Origin: Lachnospiraceae bacterium
GTDB lineage: Bacteria; Bacillota_A; Clostridia; Lachnospirales; Lachnospiraceae
NCBI GenBank assembly: GCA_024691045.1
Contig: JAILOC010000117.1
Location: forward strand, 1 to 58,258
Direction of reading: 5' to 3'
Length of the DNA stretch: 58,258 bases
The notes below the pieces were generated by a model, which saw only the letters and a list, made by a program, of their open reading frames with translations, made no database searches and had not been told where the DNA came from. The position numbers and the translations under genes were made by a program. Positions 35,181 through 45,149 of this stretch are shown piece by piece; the first letter of the stretch is position 1, and every line of letters starts with the position of its first letter.

Positions 35181-37430
35181 TCATGAGCGGATCTTGGTTC
35201 CCTTTGCGCCGCGTCCGAGGAGCTTGATCGAATTTAGCGAAACGGTCCTTGATCCGTATTCGATCGAAGCTTCACTTACAACATCGGTGATATATGCGAT
35301 CTCGACCTTGTCATTTCCGTCGAGGCGTATTCCCTTAACTCCTGCAGCGGTCTTCTTCATCTCAGGGATCTCTTCTATGGAGAATCTGATGAAGTAACCG
35401 TTTGAAGACTGAAGGATGACATTTTCCTCAGTACGGACTTTTCTGATGGTGACTATCCTGTCGTCTTCGTTAAGCTTGGTTGCTGTTACGGTACGGCGTG
35501 AGCTTACGTCGAATTCGGTTCCCGATGTAACCTTGCACATTCCGTTTGCTGTAACAAAGAGGTACTTTCCGAGAAGAACGGTCGAAAGATCCTCTGCAAA
35601 GATTATCATGTCATCCGATGAATCGTAATTGGTTATATTATCAACCGGAACGCCCTTATCACGGAATTTGGACATAGGCAGATCCATCATCTTGATCGTA
35701 TGCATCTGACCCTTTTCTGTAAATACGGCAACTCTGCCGTTATTACGTACGGGACATTTGTACTTGATCTCTTCGTCGATGGCTTCCTTATTTCTTTCGA
35801 AGGTGGGAAGGTCGATCATCTTGCAATAACCGAATCTGTCCATGATGAAATAAACATCCATCTCTTCGAATTCTTTTTCCTTATAGACAGCTTCCTCACC
35901 GTTCTCGATGACGGTACGTCTCTTGCGTGAAAATTCCTTTTTGAGGGTTTCGAGATCGGCGATGATCACCTGTGCCATGGACTCTCTTCTGTCAAGAATG
36001 TCCTCATATCTGTAGATGTTGGCAAGGGTATTCTCGTGATCCTTGTTGAGTGCATCGATCTCGAGTCCTATCAATTTATATAGTCTCATATCAAGGATGG
36101 CTTTGGCCTGTCTTTCGGTGAAAAGAAGCTGGCTTGCCATGATCGAGCTTTCCTTGGTCTTGAACTTAATACCGTCGGTGATGCCTCTTACAAGACAGTC
36201 TTCCGCCATCTTGCGGTCCCTTGATCCGCGGATGATCTCAATAATGAGATCAATGAGACTGCATGCTTTGATAAGGCCTTCCTGGATCTCTTTTTTCTCG
36301 GTCTCTTTGGACAGAAGGGCATTATACTTCCTGGTATTGATCTCGTACTGGAAATCAACGACAGATTTGAAGATGTCCTTGAGAGACATGGTCTCGGGGC
36401 GTCCGTTCTTGATAGCGAGCATATTGACGCCGAAGGTGTCCTCGAGATGAGTTTTCTTGTACAGAAGATTGATGAAATTCTCAGCATCGGCATCCTTCTT
36501 GAGCTCGATGACAATGCGGATTCCTTCTTTTGAAGACTGGTTTGAAATATCGACGATGTCCTGGGTCTTCTTGCTCTCGGAAAGAGCAGCTACCTCGGAA
36601 AGGAATTTGCCTATCCCGGCACCGACCATTGTGTAGGGGATCTCGGTTATAACGACGTTCTGATGTCCGTTCTTGAGCTTTTCGACATTCGCAACGCCTC
36701 TGATCCTGAGTTTTCCGCTTCCGGTCTCATAGATATCCTTGAGATCGTCCTTGTTGATGACTCTTCCGCCGGTAGGAAAATCGGGACCCTTTACATATCT
36801 CATCAGTTCTCTTGTGCTGATGCCCTCGTTCATTATAAAGGCCTTCATCGCATCGATCGTCTCACCGAAATTGTGAGGAGGAATGCTGGTTGCCATACCG
36901 ACAGCGATACCCTCGGATCCGTTAATGAGAAGGTTGGGGATCCTGCAGGGAAGAACTTCGGGTTCCTTCTCGGTCTCGTCAAAGTTGGGAACAAAATTAA
37001 CCGTGTCCTTGTCGAGATCGTCGAGAAGCGCAAGCTGTGTAACCTTCTGAAGACGTGCTTCGGTATAACGCATTGCAGCGGCGCCGTCTCCTTCAATGGT
37101 TCCGAAATTTCCGTGCCCGTCAACAAGCGGAAGTCCTTTTTTGAAATCCTGGCTCATTACGACAAGAGCTTCGTAAATTGATGAATCACCGTGGGGATGA
37201 TATTTACCCATGGTATCACCGACGATCCTCGCACTTTTTCTGAAGGGCTTGTCGAATGTAAGTCCGAGCTCCCGCATATCATAAAGAGTCCTGCGCTGAA
37301 CGGGTTTAAGTCCGTCGCGAACATCGGGAAGTGCACGTGAAACTATGACACTCATAGCATAATCCACATAGGATCTCTGCATTTCCTCGGAATATTCTGT
37401 TTTTATGATCTTTTCTTCTATCTTAGCCAT
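35181..37430 (-). CDS. parC: Type IIA DNA topoisomerase subunit A (ParC-like)
   Basis: The breakage-reunion subunit of 749 aa, with the active-site Tyr in [10 protein letters not shown] and the quinolone-resistance region [20 protein letters not shown], whose SSIYEA pattern is closer to ParC than GyrA. The C-terminal beta-pinwheel (about residues 510-740) has no recognisable GyrA box (QRRGGKG), which gyrase needs to wrap DNA and supercoil. I therefore favour topoisomerase IV, the decatenase, though gyrA cannot be excluded without comparison to the second pair expected elsewhere. AAGGT precedes the ATG; it is 16 bases after parE. Confidence 0.75.
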   Translation of the reverse strand: MAKIEEKIIKTEYSEEMQRSYVDYAMSVIVSRALPDVRDGLKPVQRRTLYDMRELGLTFDKPFRKSARIVGDTMGKYHPHGDSSIYEALVVMSQDFKKGLPLVDGHGNFGTIEGDGAAAMRYTEARLQKVTQLALLDDLDKDTVNFVPNFDETEKEPEVLPCRIPNLLINGSEGIAVGMATSIPPHNFGETIDAMKAFIMNEGISTRELMRYVKGPDFPTGGRVINKDDLKDIYETGSGKLRIRGVANVEKLKNGHQNVVITEIPYTMVGAGIGKFLSEVAALSESKKTQDIVDISNQSSKEGIRIVIELKKDADAENFINLLYKKTHLEDTFGVNMLAIKNGRPETMSLKDIFKSVVDFQYEINTRKYNALLSKETEKKEIQEGLIKACSLIDLIIEIIRGSRDRKMAEDCLVRGITDGIKFKTKESSIMASQLLFTERQAKAILDMRLYKLIGLEIDALNKDHENTLANIYRYEDILDRRESMAQVIIADLETLKKEFSRKRRTVIENGEEAVYKEKEFEEMDVYFIMDRFGYCKMIDLPTFERNKEAIDEEIKYKCPVRNNGRVAVFTEKGQMHTIKMMDLPMSKFRDKGVPVDNITNYDSSDDMIIFAEDLSTVLLGKYLFVTANGMCKVTSGTEFDVSSRRTVTATKLNEDDRIVTIRKVRTEENVILQSSNGYFIRFSIEEIPEMKKTAAGVKGIRLDGNDKVEIAYITDVVSEASIEYGSRTVSLNSIKLLGRGAKGTKIRS

Positions 37431-37446
37431 TTATTTTACCTTAAGA

Positions 37447-39372
37447 TCAAATATCGAGATTAGCATCATTAGCATGTTCGTAGATGAATGTCTTACGGGG
37501 AGGCACGTCGGTTCCCATAAGAAGTTCCGTTGTTTCGGAAGCCATTCTCGCATCTTCGATCTCAACCTGCTTGAGTCTTCTGGTCCTGGGATCGAGGGTT
37601 GTTTCCCAGAGCTGGTCGGGATCCATTTCACCGAGACCCTTGTATCTCTGGAGTGTAAAAGGTCCCTTATGAGAAGCCCTGTACTTCTCGAGAGCTTTGT
37701 CATCGTAAAGGTATTCCTCTTCACCCTTTGAAGGCATAGCCTTATAGAGAGGAGGCATCGCAATGTAGATATGTCCCTCAAAGATCAGTTCAGGCATGAA
37801 TCTGTAGAAAAGAGTAAGAAGAAGTGTTGAGATATGTGCTCCGTCGACGTCGGCATCGGCCATGATTATGATCTTGTCATAGCGGAGCTTGCTGATATCG
37901 AAATCATTGCCGTAGCCTTCTGAAAAACCGCAGCCGAATGCATTGATCATGGTTTTGATCTCAGCATTTTCAAGTATCTTGTTTATCGAAGCCTTCTCAA
38001 CATTAAGAATCTTACCTCTGATGGGAAGAATAGCCTGGAACATCCTGTCTCGGGCGGTCTTGGCAGAACCTCCTGCGGAATCTCCCTCTACGATGAAGAT
38101 CTCACATTTATCCGCTTCCTTGGAAACACAGTTAGCAAGCTTTCCGTTTGAATCAAAGGAAAACTTCTGCTTAGTGAGAAGATTGGTCTTAGCCTTCTCT
38201 TCCGCTTTTCTTATCTTCGCAGCTTTATCAGCGCAATCAATGATAGTTTTAAGAACATCAAGATGTCTGTCGAAGTATCTGACAACCTCATCACCGGTAA
38301 CCTTTGCAACAGACTTGGCGGCATCCTGGTTATCGAGCTTAGTCTTGGTCTGTCCTTCGAATGTGGGATCCGGATGCTTGATAGAAATAACCGCAGTCAT
38401 TCCGTTTCTGACTTCGGTACCGGAGAAGTTCGCATCCTTATCCTTGAGATTTCCGAGCTGACGAGCATAGGAATTGATCACAGTCGTAAATTGCGTCTTG
38501 AATCCGGTAAGATGTGTTCCGCCTTCGGAATTATAGATGTTGTTACAAAAGCCGAGTACGTTCTCGTGGAATTCGTTAACATACTGGAATGCGATCTCTA
38601 CCTGAATGCCTTCGGATTCGCCGCTGATAGATACGATCTCGGTTACGGGATCCTTTAATTTATTCAGATCCTTAAGGAATCCGACAATACCCTCCGGCTC
38701 ATGATATGAAACGATCTCAGGCTCCGGCCCCCTGTCATCCTTATACTCTATGGTCAGTCCGGGATTAAGATAAGCGGTCTCGTGAAGTCTGCTCTTAACT
38801 TCGTCTTCCTTAAACCTTGTCCTGTCGAAGATGGTATCGTCCGGAAGGAAATTGATCGTTGTTCCGTGATCCCTTGTCTTACCCTGTGAAAGAAGGAGTC
38901 CGTCAACAAGCTCCACTTTGGGTTCGCCCTTTTCGTAGCTGTCTTTGTATATGTTGCCTTCCCTTTTAATAGTGATATCGAATCTGGATGAAAGTGCATT
39001 AACAACGGAGGAGCCTACGCCGTGAAGACCTCCGCTTGTCTTATAAGCATTATTGTCAAATTTACCTCCTGCATGGAGAGTTGTAAGAACAAGTCTCTCC
39101 GCCGAGATTCCTTTTTCGTGACGTCCTACGGGGATGCCTCTTCCGTTATCGGAAACCGTGCAGGATCCGTCTTTTTCAAGCGTGACCCTGATGGTGTCGC
39201 AGAATCCGGCAAGATGCTCATCGACGGAGTTATCGACTATTTCATATATAAGATGATTGAGTCCCTTGGTAGATACGGAACCGATGTACATTCCGGGACG
39301 TACCCTTACGGCCTCGAGACCTTCCAGTACCGTAATACTGCTTTCATCATAATTGTCTTTTTTCGGTGACAT
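37447..39372 (-). CDS. parE: Type IIA DNA topoisomerase subunit B (ParE-like)
   Basis: The ATPase subunit of 641 aa. GHKL motifs are EIVDNSVDEHLAG, DNGRGIPVG and YKTSGGLHGVGSSVVNALS; the TOPRIM domain has EGDSAGGSAK and MADADVDGAH; the C-terminus has QRYKGLGEMDPDQLWETT. YKTSGG rather than YKVSGG and the paired ParC-like neighbour favour ParE, but the two families are close. AGGG lies before the ATG at 39372. It is the first gene of the pair, behind the promoter at 39454-39482. Confidence 0.75.
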   Translation of the reverse strand: MSPKKDNYDESSITVLEGLEAVRVRPGMYIGSVSTKGLNHLIYEIVDNSVDEHLAGFCDTIRVTLEKDGSCTVSDNGRGIPVGRHEKGISAERLVLTTLHAGGKFDNNAYKTSGGLHGVGSSVVNALSSRFDITIKREGNIYKDSYEKGEPKVELVDGLLLSQGKTRDHGTTINFLPDDTIFDRTRFKEDEVKSRLHETAYLNPGLTIEYKDDRGPEPEIVSYHEPEGIVGFLKDLNKLKDPVTEIVSISGESEGIQVEIAFQYVNEFHENVLGFCNNIYNSEGGTHLTGFKTQFTTVINSYARQLGNLKDKDANFSGTEVRNGMTAVISIKHPDPTFEGQTKTKLDNQDAAKSVAKVTGDEVVRYFDRHLDVLKTIIDCADKAAKIRKAEEKAKTNLLTKQKFSFDSNGKLANCVSKEADKCEIFIVEGDSAGGSAKTARDRMFQAILPIRGKILNVEKASINKILENAEIKTMINAFGCGFSEGYGNDFDISKLRYDKIIIMADADVDGAHISTLLLTLFYRFMPELIFEGHIYIAMPPLYKAMPSKGEEEYLYDDKALEKYRASHKGPFTLQRYKGLGEMDPDQLWETTLDPRTRRLKQVEIEDARMASETTELLMGTDVPPRKTFIYEHANDANLDI

Positions 39373-39400
39373 AAAATACCCTCTTGAAGTCTAACTTGCA

Positions 39401-39427
39401 GAAAAAACAAAGGTTTCGCGTGAAACC
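39401..39427 (-). promoter_or_regulatory. Attenuator-like hairpin in the parE leader
   Basis: On the minus strand GGTTTC-ACGC-GAAACC (39412-39427) is followed by a T-rich run (TTTGTTTTTTC). It looks like a small intrinsic terminator located about 30 bases before the parE start codon. A 6-bp stem is weak, so this is only suggestive. Confidence 0.4.
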
Positions 39428-39429
39428 CC

Positions 39430-39482
39430 CGAACAGTTGTTTTGCACTATGTGATTTTAACATAGATTTAGATTTCGTACAA
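39430..39482 (-). promoter_or_regulatory. parE-parC promoter with a possible LexA-like box
   Basis: On the minus strand, TTGTAC (39477-39482) and TAAAAT (39454-39459) are 17 bases apart. On the + strand, CGAACAGTTGTTTT (39430-39443) resembles the Gram-positive LexA consensus CGAAC-N4-GTTYC at 12 of 14 places and would lie at about +4 to +17. The promoter call is fair; the box is tentative. Confidence 0.5.
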
Positions 39483-39483
39483 C

Positions 39484-39510
39484 AAAAAATCCACTACATT
39501 TAGTGGATTT
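39484..39510 (-). terminator. Terminator after degV
   Basis: A 10-bp stem (AAATCCACTA / TAGTGGATTT) with a 4-base loop is followed on the minus strand by TTTG. It lies about 80 bases past the degV stop and directly upstream of the parE promoter. Confidence 0.75.
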
Positions 39511-39588
39511 CATGCGTGAAAAATTTGAAGCTTTTAATTCAATAACATTTGTTTCTGCCAAAAACAGCCTGAATTGAGATTTATAATA

Positions 39589-40455
39589 TCAGACCTTTTT
39601 AGAAACGGCCATTGCGAGGGCTCCGGGACCAATATGACATGCAATGGACAGAGAAAGGGGCTTCATGCAGACCTCATAACCGGGGAAAAACTCTTCCGCT
39701 TCCCTCTTGAACTGCTCGGCAGCTTCGAGATCATAAGTATAAGCCATCTCAAGATGCACGTTGTGGCATTTGTCGCTGCATCCGAATCTGGTCTCCATAT
39801 CGTTTTTGATAGCTTTAAGGATTATATCCTTGCCACCCTGAACGGTACGTGTCTTTGCAAAGGAATCAAGCTTTTCTCCCTGGATCTGAAGAACGGGTTT
39901 GATCTTGAGAAGTGTTCCGATAGCAGCTGCAGCAGGAGTAAGTCTTCCGCCCTTTTTCAGATATTCAAGGGTATCTATCATGATATATATGCTGCTTTCA
40001 AATTTGACTCTTTCAAGCTCATCCTTGACCTGTCTTGCGTTCATTCCTTTTGCAATGAGCTCCTGAGCATCGAGGCAGGACTGTCTGAGCGTAACGGAAA
40101 TCCTCTGGTTATCAACAACCTGGACCTTGTCATCATAATGCTGTGCAAGAAGGTATGCACTTCCGCATGAACCGGAAAGACCGCTGGACATGGGAATATG
40201 AACGATCTCATCATAGTCCTCGAGAAGCCTGTCCCATGTCTTCATAACTTCATCGGGTGAAGGCTGGCTGGTATGTATCTCCTCACCGCCTTTGAGTCTT
40301 TCATAGAATTCTTCCTGAGTCAGATTTACGCTGTCAAGGTATTCCTTTCCTCCGATAAAGAACGGCATGGGAATAACTGTGATACCGAGCTCTTCTCCTT
40401 CGGATACCGTCATTGAAGCATTAGAATCGGTAACAACTGCTATTTTTGAACTCAT
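39589..40455 (-). CDS. DegV-family fatty-acid-binding protein (FakB-like)
   Basis: A 288-aa DegV protein; these bind a fatty acid and present it to the kinase FakA. Signatures: AVVTDSNASM, VIPMPFFIGGKEYLD, the ligand-contacting HTSQPSPDEV and PMSSGLSGSCGSA. The FakA homologue is encoded 2.2 kb upstream in the same direction. GAGGGAG precedes the ATG. It likely feeds exogenous fatty acids into phospholipid synthesis. Confidence 0.9.
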   Translation of the reverse strand: MSSKIAVVTDSNASMTVSEGEELGITVIPMPFFIGGKEYLDSVNLTQEEFYERLKGGEEIHTSQPSPDEVMKTWDRLLEDYDEIVHIPMSSGLSGSCGSAYLLAQHYDDKVQVVDNQRISVTLRQSCLDAQELIAKGMNARQVKDELERVKFESSIYIMIDTLEYLKKGGRLTPAAAAIGTLLKIKPVLQIQGEKLDSFAKTRTVQGGKDIILKAIKNDMETRFGCSDKCHNVHLEMAYTYDLEAAEQFKREAEEFFPGYEVCMKPLSLSIACHIGPGALAMAVSKKV

Positions 40456-40516
40456 TGAATATTTCTCCCTCGCATATCAGTTGACATAATTAATATCAAC
40501 TATTATTTTATGTAAC

Positions 40517-42595
40517 TCAGATCGTCCTGAAATCAAGATTATTCCGGCCGAAATGTTCGGCTTCTTCCCTGATAAGGCGATTTTCATCTTTTGAAAGTCT
40601 TCTGTCATCCTTAAGGATGCTGTCTGCAAGATCGGATGCAGCAGCCAAAAGATCCGCATCAGCATACACATCTGCAATCCTGAAGGAAAACTCTCCGCTC
40701 TGTCTCACTCCGAAAAGTTCACCGGGTCCTCTGGTCTTAAGATCATATGACGCGATCTCAAAACCGTCAGATGTACGGGCAAGTATTCCGAGTCTTTCCA
40801 TGGTCTTCTCATCCTCGGAACCTGTCATGAATATAGCATAGCCCTGATCGGATCCGCGTCCGACTCTTCCGCGCAGCTGATGAAGCTGGGAAAGACCGAA
40901 TCGTTCGGAATTTTCTATCATCATAACAGTCGCATTTGGAACATTTATTCCAACTTCTATAACAGTGGTGGAAATAAGTATATCTATATTTCCCGATGTG
41001 AATTCCGTAAGAATGTTATCCTTGTCGGCAGGTTTCATCTTGCCGTGCAGATAAGAGATCCTGTATCTGTCACCGAGGATACCTTTCAGCTTGTCACAAT
41101 AATCGACAACATTTTCAAGTTCTTCATCATCTGAGTCGGGATCAGTCGCTTCTACCATAGGGCAGATTATATAGATCTGATGTCCCTTTGAGATCTCATC
41201 CGTGATGAATTTATATGCAGTGGGTCTGTAATGTTCACCCACGACGCAGCTCTTTATGGGGCTCCTGCCTTCGGGCATATCCTTAATTGCAGAAACGCTC
41301 AGGTCACCGTAAAGAACGATCGCAAGTGTTCTGGGTATCGGCGTGGCACTCATAACAAGGATGTGAGGGCCGGCACCTTTGCCGGCAAGGGCTTCCCTCT
41401 GCCTTACGCCGAACCTGTGCTGCTCATCGGTGACAACAAGTCCGAGATTTTTATACGTAACCTTATCCTGGATAAGAGCATGTGTTCCGATCACAAGATT
41501 TGCTTCACCGGATTCGATATCTTCATAGGCTTTCCTTCTTGCCGCAGCACCTATGGATCCGGTAAGGAATACGGGTTTAAAAGGAAGTCCGTATTTTGTG
41601 CTCATTTCCGTCACGGTCTTAAAATGCTGCGCTGCAAGTACTTCCGTAGGTGCCATAAATGCACCCTGATATCCGTTTGCCACAGTATTTAAAAGCGCAA
41701 TGAGAGAAACGATCGTCTTACCGCTTCCGACATCACCCTGGATAAGCCTGTTCATTACATTCGGACCGGTAATATCGGCAATTATGTCCTTGCAGGCTTT
41801 CCTTTGACCGTTTGTAAGCTTATACGGAAGTCTTTCGATGAACCTTGTAACCTCAGCCGATTCGATCATCGGGCAGGTATTGGGCGATTCGGTGAGCAGG
41901 TCTTTATTTTTCCTCAGATACAGGATAAAGAAAAACAGTTCATCAAAAGCCAGTCTTCGTCTGCCTGCCTGAATATCTGCAGGAGAAGCGGGTTCGTGGA
42001 TCATCCTGTATGCTTTATTTAACTCTGAAAGCCCAAGCTGATTTCTAACTTTTTCCGGAAGATAGTCCTCCGAAAATTCCGCCTTGGCAAGCGCACTCTT
42101 AACCGCCTTGGATACTGATGTGTTCTTAAGTCCCCTGGTAAGAGGATATATGCACTGGTATGCACCCTGAAGCTCACTGTATTCATCGGATGCGTATTTC
42201 CTCGGCTGGACGAGCGTGTACTCTTTTCCTGAGCTTTTTACCCTGCCCCTGAAAACATAATATCCGCCCTTTTTTACGGCCTTTGCCATAAAGGGCATAT
42301 TGAAATATTTAATGACCATTTTCCCGGTATCGTCGCTTACTTCTATGGGTAGTATGGTCATATGATTTTTTACATGTCTGATATTACCGATAAGATCGAC
42401 TCTTACGCGAACGGCAGCGATCTCATCATTTTTCAGTTCGGAAATTGTCTTAAGACCGCCGAAGACCACATATGATCTCGGAAAAGTCCTAAGCAGGTCT
42501 TCAAGGGTTCTGATATCAAGATTATGAAAAAGACCGGCAGTTTTGGGACCTACGCCTTTCAGATCTTCTACCGGAGAGTTTCCGTTTACCAGCAT
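40517..42595 (-). CDS. recG: ATP-dependent DNA helicase RecG
   Basis: RecG remodels stalled forks and Holliday junctions. The N-terminal wedge/OB domain (about residues 1-230, including LKGVGPKTAGLFHNLDIRT) precedes helicase motifs LIQGDVGSGKT (Walker A), TDEQHRFG (DEQH in place of DEAH), MSATPIPRT and QLRGRVGRG, and the C-terminal TRP motif region DGFEIASYDLKTRGPGE. Length 692 aa is typical. Confidence 0.97.
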   Translation of the reverse strand: MLVNGNSPVEDLKGVGPKTAGLFHNLDIRTLEDLLRTFPRSYVVFGGLKTISELKNDEIAAVRVRVDLIGNIRHVKNHMTILPIEVSDDTGKMVIKYFNMPFMAKAVKKGGYYVFRGRVKSSGKEYTLVQPRKYASDEYSELQGAYQCIYPLTRGLKNTSVSKAVKSALAKAEFSEDYLPEKVRNQLGLSELNKAYRMIHEPASPADIQAGRRRLAFDELFFFILYLRKNKDLLTESPNTCPMIESAEVTRFIERLPYKLTNGQRKACKDIIADITGPNVMNRLIQGDVGSGKTIVSLIALLNTVANGYQGAFMAPTEVLAAQHFKTVTEMSTKYGLPFKPVFLTGSIGAAARRKAYEDIESGEANLVIGTHALIQDKVTYKNLGLVVTDEQHRFGVRQREALAGKGAGPHILVMSATPIPRTLAIVLYGDLSVSAIKDMPEGRSPIKSCVVGEHYRPTAYKFITDEISKGHQIYIICPMVEATDPDSDDEELENVVDYCDKLKGILGDRYRISYLHGKMKPADKDNILTEFTSGNIDILISTTVIEVGINVPNATVMMIENSERFGLSQLHQLRGRVGRGSDQGYAIFMTGSEDEKTMERLGILARTSDGFEIASYDLKTRGPGELFGVRQSGEFSFRIADVYADADLLAAASDLADSILKDDRRLSKDENRLIREEAEHFGRNNLDFRTI

Positions 42596-42611
42596 TTTAC
42601 ATATTTCCCTA

Positions 42612-42644
42612 AAATCAAAAGAAGGTTCATAATGAACCTTCTTT
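42612..42644 (-). terminator. Terminator after fakA
   Basis: A 13-base nearly closed palindrome (arms 42618-42630 and 42632-42644, AAAGAAGGTTCAT and its complement) is followed on the minus strand by TGATTTT. The remaining gap to 42712 shows nothing else. Confidence 0.7.
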
Positions 42645-42712
42645 CAGATAATATAATTATAGATATAGATAAACAAACTACTTATTGAAATATCAATATG
42701 ATGTTACAGGGT

Positions 42713-44377
42713 TTATTCTACAGAAACGATGTAATAATAAACCGGCTGTCCGCCATTCTGAACATCTACATCAAGCGAACTGAACTTCTCGGAGATCTGA
42801 TCCTTGAGAGAGTTCGCATCACCTTCACTGACGTCGGATCCGAAGTAAAGACTGATAAGCTCGGAAGAATCATCGACCATCTCACCGATCATCTCGATCA
42901 CAACCTGATTCATATCGGTGCCGACAGAAAGGATCTTCTTGTCTCCGATACCCATGTAATCGCCTTTTCTGATCTCGTGATCGTCAATGGAGGTATCTCT
43001 TACCGCATATGTGATCTCACCGGTCTTAACAAGTCCGATTGCCTCGATCATTGCCTGTTCATTTTCATCGGCGGAAACACCTGCACTGAAATTGATAGCA
43101 GCGGTGATTCCCTGGGGAATGGTCTTGGTGGGGATGACAAGAACGGTCTTGTCGGTTGTAAGATCCCTTGCCTGATTAGCGGCCATAATGATGTTCTTAT
43201 TGTTGGGAAGAACAAATACGGTCTTCGCATTAACCTTCTCAACGGCATCGAGAATGTCAGCGGTCGAAGGGTTCATGGTCTGTCCGCCTTCAATGACATG
43301 ATCAACGCCGAGGCTTCTGAAGATCTCTGCAAGTCCGTCACCTGCGCTTACAGCGACAAATCCGAACTCGGAAGGTTCACCCTTGGGCTCTTCGGGAGCT
43401 GGCTGCGAAGCTGCAGCACTTCCGGTTGAGCAAGCAGCCTTGGAAGGCTCGAGTCTGCAAGTAATCTTAACATCCCGCATGATGCCGAACTTAAGAGCTT
43501 TCTGAAGAACAAGTCCGGGATCGTCGGTATTGATATCGATTAATACTTCTTTTCCGTCGGATTTAAATGTCTTAAGATCACCGATGGATGCCAGGTATCC
43601 CTTAACATCACTTTCGATCTTGCCGATGACGGATGACTTAAGAACAACCTTCATCTCGGCGTGATAGATATTCTTCAAAACCTCTTCCGATTTGCCGGGT
43701 CTGGAATCATCAACCTTGGCAATGGGATCGTCGGATATGGTAAGGTCGATCTCCTTTCCGCAGAAAAGATCTATCGCACCCTGAATGACCTTCATAAGTC
43801 CGGCACCGCCGGAATCAACAACACCCGCCTGCTTGAGAACGGGAAGGAGTTCGGGTGTCTGTGCGAGAACCGCATTTCCGTGCTCATAGAGAGCAGGAAG
43901 AATGACTTCAAAATCATCGGCACCGTCTTCGATAAGCTCTGCCGCTTTTTCTCCCATTCCTCTGGCAACAGTAAGAATTGTACCCTCAGTAGGCTTCATA
44001 ACCGCTTTATAAGCGGTCTCAACAGCTTTGGTACAAGCAGCTCCGAAAAGAGGAACAGTGATAACCTGCTCATCTCTTACTGCCTTGGTAAATCCTCTGA
44101 GAAGCTGGGAAAGAATAACTCCCGAATTACCTCTTGCGCCTCTGAGCGAACCGCCGCTCATAGCCTTGCATAATGACTTCATATCGGGCTCTTCGCCAAG
44201 ATCCCTTACTTCCTTGGCGGCAGACATGATGGTCATTGTCATATTGGTTCCCGTATCTCCGTCGGGTACGGGGAATACATTAAGCTCGTTGATCTCTTCT
44301 TTGTTCCTGTCGAGATATACAGCTCCGGCAAGGAACATCTTGGAAAAGAGTTTAACGTCAATCTCTTTTACAGCCAC
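42713..44377 (-). CDS. fakA: Fatty-acid kinase subunit FakA (DAK2-family, YloV)
   Basis: A 554-aa kinase that phosphorylates fatty acids held by FakB/DegV proteins. The N-terminal DAK2 domain has NELNVFPVPDGDTGTNM (Mg2+ acidic residues) and GARGNSGVILSQLLRG, with VDSGGAGLMKV following. The C-terminal domain contains FVAVSAGDGLAEIF and the repeated VLPNNKNIIMAANQ block. The start is GTG at 44377 behind AGGAGG. It follows asp23 by 13 bases, as in the B. subtilis yloU-yloV order. Confidence 0.93.
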   Translation of the reverse strand: MAVKEIDVKLFSKMFLAGAVYLDRNKEEINELNVFPVPDGDTGTNMTMTIMSAAKEVRDLGEEPDMKSLCKAMSGGSLRGARGNSGVILSQLLRGFTKAVRDEQVITVPLFGAACTKAVETAYKAVMKPTEGTILTVARGMGEKAAELIEDGADDFEVILPALYEHGNAVLAQTPELLPVLKQAGVVDSGGAGLMKVIQGAIDLFCGKEIDLTISDDPIAKVDDSRPGKSEEVLKNIYHAEMKVVLKSSVIGKIESDVKGYLASIGDLKTFKSDGKEVLIDINTDDPGLVLQKALKFGIMRDVKITCRLEPSKAACSTGSAAASQPAPEEPKGEPSEFGFVAVSAGDGLAEIFRSLGVDHVIEGGQTMNPSTADILDAVEKVNAKTVFVLPNNKNIIMAANQARDLTTDKTVLVIPTKTIPQGITAAINFSAGVSADENEQAMIEAIGLVKTGEITYAVRDTSIDDHEIRKGDYMGIGDKKILSVGTDMNQVVIEMIGEMVDDSSELISLYFGSDVSEGDANSLKDQISEKFSSLDVDVQNGGQPVYYYIVSVE

Positions 44378-44390
44378 TGATAAATCCTCC

Positions 44391-44753
44391 TTAATCGATC
44401 ACCCTGACGCCTTCGATGAAGACATTGATCTTCTCTACGTCAAGACCGGTAAACTCTTCTACTTTATATTTAACGCTTTCGATAAGATTCTCGGAAACGG
44501 TCATGATGCTGACACCGTAAGCTACGATAACATGGAAATCGAGAATGAGCTTATGATCCGATGAAAGCCTGACATTAATTCCCCTCGAAAGATTTTCAGT
44601 GCGTAATATTTTCGCAATGCCGTCTTTTACGCTTATTCCGGCCATTCCTACGACACCGATGCACTCAATGGCAACGCTACCCGCATACTGAGCAATAACA
44701 TCATTATCTACAATAATGTTTCCCATATGGGTATTCATGGAAGAACTCTTCAT
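44391..44753 (-). CDS. Asp23/Gls24 family protein (YloU-like)
   Basis: A 120-aa cytoplasmic protein with the family's DNDVIAQYAGSVAIECIGVVGMAG opening and the later KVEEFTGLDVEKINVFIEGVRV. Asp23 proteins are envelope-stress linked, membrane-associated and abundant; their biochemical job is unclear. AAAGGAGG precedes the ATG. The gene has its own promoter at 44786-44815 and forms an operon with fakA, divergent from rpmB. Confidence 0.93.
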   Translation of the reverse strand: MKSSSMNTHMGNIIVDNDVIAQYAGSVAIECIGVVGMAGISVKDGIAKILRTENLSRGINVRLSSDHKLILDFHVIVAYGVSIMTVSENLIESVKYKVEEFTGLDVEKINVFIEGVRVID

Positions 44754-44785
44754 ATAAATCCTCCTTTACTGCAAAACTGTGCTTG

Positions 44786-44815
44786 ATTATATCATAAATA
44801 AACTAAAGGGGTCAA
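44786..44815 (-). promoter_or_regulatory. asp23-fakA promoter
   Basis: On the minus strand, TTGACC (44810-44815) and TATAAT (44786-44791) are 18 bases apart, with an extended TG before the -10. Confidence 0.75.
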
Positions 44816-44831
44816 AATTTCAAAAAATTCC

Positions 44832-44860
44832 TTGCAATATTGATTTTCCTTTGATAATAT
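44832..44860 (+). promoter_or_regulatory. rpmB promoter
   Basis: TTGCAA (44832-44837) and TAATAT (44855-44860) are 17 bases apart on the + strand, about 60 bases before rpmB. Confidence 0.55.
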
Positions 44861-44920
44861 ACATATGTTGCGTTTTCGGACAATATATTGATTATGTAAA
44901 TAACGCCGGGAGGTGAGATA

Positions 44921-45106
44921 ATGGCTAAGTGTGATGTTTGCGGCAAGGGAGTTCATTTCGGAAATAATGTGAGTCACTCTCACAGAAGATCGAATGCAAT
45001 CTGGAAGTCCAATGTCCTCAGCGTAAAGTGCAAGGTTAACGGACAGCCTAAGAGAATGCATGTATGTTCCAGATGCCTTCGCAGCGGCGCTGTAGAGCGT
45101 GCATAA
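44921..45106 (+). CDS. rpmB: 50S ribosomal protein L28
   Basis: A 61-aa ribosomal protein. KCDVCGKGVHFGNNVSHSHRRSN is the L28 signature; the two Cys pairs (CDVC and CSRC) can bind zinc. GGGAGGTG precedes the ATG. Small but clear, followed by a strong terminator. Divergent from asp23-fakA, as in B. subtilis. Confidence 0.98.
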   Translation: MAKCDVCGKGVHFGNNVSHSHRRSNAIWKSNVLSVKCKVNGQPKRMHVCSRCLRSGAVERA

Positions 45107-45118
45107 TTCAGAATAATT

Positions 45119-45149
45119 AAGGACAGGGTTTTTGCCCTGTCCTTTTTTT
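45119..45149 (+). terminator. Terminator of rpmB
   Basis: A 10-bp stem (AAGGACAGGG / CCCTGTCCTT) with a 6-base loop is followed by seven T. It overlaps the stop codon of the convergent coiled-coil/J gene at 45148. Confidence 0.9.

Noticed and set aside
39412..39427. CIRCE-like heat-shock operator (TTTCGCGTGAAA)
   Set aside because: The arms are too short and the spacing is wrong for CIRCE; the T-run makes a small terminator more likely.
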